Assembly (NCBI RefSeq): GCF_017916325.1
Contig: NC_090169.1
Coordinates: 1,466,001 to 1,530,000 of the forward strand
Direction of reading: 5' to 3'
DNA length: 64,000 nt
DNA from: Leishmania martiniquensis
Taxonomy: Eukaryota > Euglenozoa > Kinetoplastea > Trypanosomatida > Trypanosomatidae
Shown: positions 63,201-64,000 of the stretch, piece by piece
Numbering within the stretch: the first letter of the stretch is position 1
Layout of the letters: each line of letters begins with the position of its first letter
Made by a program: the position numbers and the translations under genes
Notes under the pieces: generated by a model
What the model was told of the DNA's origin: nothing
The model's database searches: none
The model's input: the letters and a program-made list of their open reading frames with translations, nothing else

Positions 63201-64000
63201 TCGTGGGGTTGCTTCGATGAGTTCAACCGCATTGAGCTACCGGTGCTGTCGGTCGTGTCAGAGCAGCTGCGCTCCATACAGGCGGCTCTGCGGGCGGGCG
63301 ATAAAGAGTTCTTGTTCGGCGACAGTGTCATCCGTCTGGTGCCGACGGTCGGCACGTTCATTACGATGAACCCCGGGTATGCTGGCCGTGTGGAGCTCCC
63401 AGACAACTTAAAGGCCCTCTTTCGCCCTGTGGTGATGGTTGTACCGGACATGGAGCTCATCGCTGAAAACATGCTCTTCTCCGAGGGCTTCACAACGGCG
63501 CGCGAGCTGGCGCGGAAGATGGTCACGCTCTACTCCCTCGCCAAGGGCCAGCTGTCGAAGCAGCACCATTACGACTGGGGTCTGCGGGCGCTCAAAGCGG
63601 TGCTTGTGATGGCGGGGCAGCTGAAGCGTGGATCCTCCGAGCTGTCTGAGGAGTCGGTGCTCATGCGCGCGCTGCGTGACATGAACGCCCCAAAGTTCAT
63701 TGCCCAAGATGAGCCGCTCTTCAAAGGCCTCATGGGTGACTTGTTCCCTGGTCTTGACCCGACGCGCGTCCCGCAGGAAAACCTTGCCAAGGCGAGCTCC
63801 AATGTGCTGAAGGGGCGCGGCTTCCAGATCAATCCGAAGCAGATTGACAAGGTGGTGCAGCTATACGAGACGATGCAGACCCGGCACACGTCTATGGTGG
63901 TGGGCCCAACCGGCGGCGGCAAGTCGACTGTGATTGACACCCTGTGCAAGGCGCAGACAGAGCTTGGGCTCACGACAAAATCCTACGTCATCAACCCCAA
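57219..64000 (+). CDS. Axonemal dynein heavy chain, DNAH10-like, N-terminal part (runs off the window)
   Basis: The frame stays open from ATG 57219 to the window end: 2,260 complete codons and no stop. Roughly the first 1,900 residues are tail and linker, with long helical stretches. AAA1 then begins: PLTDRCF..TLTQAL, Walker A GPAGTGKTE with Lys1954, Walker B with Asp2000-Glu2001 in GCFDEFNRI, and MNPGYAGR. Next is AAA2 with Walker A GPTGGGKST (Lys2235). The stretch RHTSMVVGP and preceding YETM recall human DNAH10, the beta heavy chain of inner-arm dynein f/I1; that subclass is from memory. The protein should drive microtubule sliding in the flagellum. Another ATG at codon 6 is possible. It is longer than any other gene here and is cut by the window edge, not broken. 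Confidence 0.9.
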   Translation, partial: MPAQRMATDAEMDPRLSWVFEQIRKNLYGVTGDSLNDLFQDKESVDTVLSTLVGVDGILERCFVIVAREKELIDTCFKDPLQHAADAPLPQHYSSDGGGRGQRLRISSGAVQNANIACSALYPPDHSRCLFFVRVGHRDITAEDAADWESNPQNPIHFAFELAGMQAPSLNSFYVLLMEVFEPLLQDMGQAAGKRRALMALALNDGSSAKSTTFGTAAEAINGADATDGITAVGSNRQLYAEIHSWINRLGTQLEGFINQVGAERKLLIPQDLGALEDTDSQLQVALGNKGILRQVDATVSQWQAEISYAMSLEPQKEGPLGEIEYWRERYSTISALYEQLNSSQAKFILRIAKEAGCTSATMIDATLQQFFRMYSESKDNVKFLGTLDRHFRTLHSVDPKLGSLQPIIDTLFSMMTALRMVWIISRFYSTEERMVGLLEKIARLIAQKVSEHIDFRTVLTLPSGVAKDKVTEGQQCLIKWKAAYKSVQEEINSSDREQHWNFDERRLFGVTDYMSDRCTDLLEVIETVEYYTTVLSAQLKTVLTDATDIERILKEVDRLKRPFGMLTFDPFERRATHNWQVVFSGFLTSVTSLDHEVSLFINRIFDDDLRSAESAFELLVSFKRIRTRPDRGGNSLDISALLLEKTDRILAQYFTEVENVRRIFQDQKEAPPLTKNQPPVAGAIHWSMSLFQRLKKPILRFQHEGMLKSSMGQQVKARYVEVSRQMKDYSTTRFLRWREEVRVPAPASLKWNVLRADPDGTYKVNFNWSIFDIIRETKYLDRLGFEIPKALLHITLQDEAYHAYVDALNGMLVSFNYELGSLAGPERAILAAEVQELKQALEPGFRDINWASLSIPDFVSSCERAITKFRNVSREVRKSADSLQTQVVNKIASTRLIPEYHEFLQAGGELPELQTLVDIIERRRVEQLDRCMRAYRTAKPLLTKVEGQLLGTHTGKCSNLASYYRHWEQRIWRALTTMVLKSLASFAKLVGYTTASRASARRLPLFKVTILLTSEPTYTPQQQEITTAFHKIQAGIIETTKHFQRWMRGTCLEFTQGEIIPRPAEEDYMTLFTYYQDIYNLPQVYKLQALVNRTIQTHLGALATNIKMLQRYRFVFLADKKISVEQQAKNQLQWIDYDAKFQLYFNMIHDFDEECHVHDFGFMRCDETPFYTELVGHVYQWVAMEGAQLSDTVRARMMQRYNTIKKINEDLVRPCDNIADLKSVLEVIHNARASSLEVEQALREIEYVYSSLQHYGVPLDAEIVKLAMSLQDMWFCTLARVHQTSVALEPRKVQFRELTIQEVGKFLEEGVKVLREFRSTGPGRADIDLAAGNESKKQWRQRLTELQVKRDQLLKAEQLFDLTLTTHTSLQQLNEELTKVETIYDLYEQWMNDLRRWNRSSWKDLLLSDLEATTEERAKQARVLGKHYGAIHPFPAVHQLILNFQSSLPLLAKLKSPALKVRHWTELMHVTGKNFNYEQVNLSELIAMELFRFTDEVDRVVLAAAREQGIEQEIRAIKQYWAEKVFTPVPYAPRKGIPRCDVLTDTTEIQEAVDDNTLKVQSIANVKWAQPFVEEVKMWERRLSMISDVISVWVTVQQKWQYLESIFKGNEDIVQQLPKEAAKFNELDKKFVRIMNDTSASPNVSHCCNVTGRLEELRHLEEKLEECQKDLSNYLETKRRLFPRFYFISDDELLSILATSSAKAVQDHMLKMFDNCARLIFKSERDETVCGVESQEGERLDFGTPVKTEGRPVEEWLQAVLDESKQSLHDILKAGIFHYPKMQRLEWVKQYHGMVTLTGAKVFWTYEVEHAFAQVRRGKRSAVKELSALLSNQLITLVAEMDKDIDKQYRKKINTLIIVDVHGRDIVDRFVRDSVSDAREFDWESQLRFYWEKTVDTCTIAQCTGCFRYGFEYMGLNGRLVITPLTDRCFMTLTQALTFCLGGAPGGPAGTGKTESVKDLAKAMAIQCVVFNCGEGLDYKAMGTIFSGLSQTGSWGCFDEFNRIELPVLSVVSEQLRSIQAALRAGDKEFLFGDSVIRLVPTVGTFITMNPGYAGRVELPDNLKALFRPVVMVVPDMELIAENMLFSEGFTTARELARKMVTLYSLAKGQLSKQHHYDWGLRALKAVLVMAGQLKRGSSELSEESVLMRALRDMNAPKFIAQDEPLFKGLMGDLFPGLDPTRVPQENLAKASSNVLKGRGFQINPKQIDKVVQLYETMQTRHTSMVVGPTGGGKSTVIDTLCKAQTELGLTTKSYVINP

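Overview
The window looks like nuclear DNA of a trypanosomatid, most likely a member of the Leishmaniinae (Leishmania or a close relative). Every convincing gene lies on the + strand. None shows an intron. Genes are separated by long stretches (roughly 0.6-3 kb) rich in CT tracts followed by AG, and in CA/GT microsatellites, as expected for a polycistronic unit processed by spliced-leader trans-splicing and polyadenylation. Codon third positions are GC-rich. No strand switch, tRNA, rRNA or CRISPR array is visible. From memory (not checked), the SPT1 / phosphomannomutase-like / dynein order resembles part of L. major chromosome 34. In choosing starts I used only ATG, and preferred an ATG lying downstream of a plausible polypyrimidine tract plus AG.

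Layout: mitoribosomal uL13m (147-755); a very large helical protein with a PPR-like look (1771-5853); an inositol-pentakisphosphate 2-kinase (IPK1) homologue (6622-7995); a small kinetoplastid-type protein with an internal duplication (9759-10310); a DUF501-like protein (11321-12229); a 2-kb gap with a possible degenerate retroposon; an SFI1-like W-repeat protein (14276-15322); serine palmitoyltransferase subunit 1 (15930-17396); a 3-kb gap with a long pyrimidine-rich zone and a perfect 12-bp hairpin; an unknown protein (20490-21959); a Cys-rich zinc-finger protein (24712-26433); an actin-like protein (27396-28667); a degenerate RNase III-fold protein (29750-30616); a PGM2/phosphopentomutase-type enzyme ending in a PTS1-like SHL (31587-33368); a WDR11 homologue (34920-38843); a SET-domain protein (39878-40948); a one-helix membrane protein (41703-42296); mitoribosomal uL14m (43346-43918); a TTC1-like TPR protein (44766-45632); a coiled-coil protein (46456-47157); an F-box-like protein (47965-48723); an aquaporin (49753-50445); spliceosomal SmD3 (51906-52247); a TPR/J-domain protein (53125-55203); and the first ~2,260 codons of an axonemal DNAH10-like dynein heavy chain (57219 to window end).

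As usual in trypanosomatids, neighbours do not form one pathway. Several genes nevertheless serve mitochondrial gene expression (uL13m, uL14m, the RNase III-fold protein and probably the PPR-like protein), and others serve the cytoskeleton or flagellum (SFI1-like, dynein, perhaps the coiled-coil protein). I found no clear undescribed defence or mobile system. The most useful leads are the IPK1 and WDR11 assignments, the duplicated RLY-repeat protein, the aquaporin that lacks the selectivity-filter arginine, the glycosomal-type tail on the sugar phosphomutase, the catalytically dead RNase III fold, a possible zinc-ribbon relic at 41174-41280, and the unusual non-coding structures.
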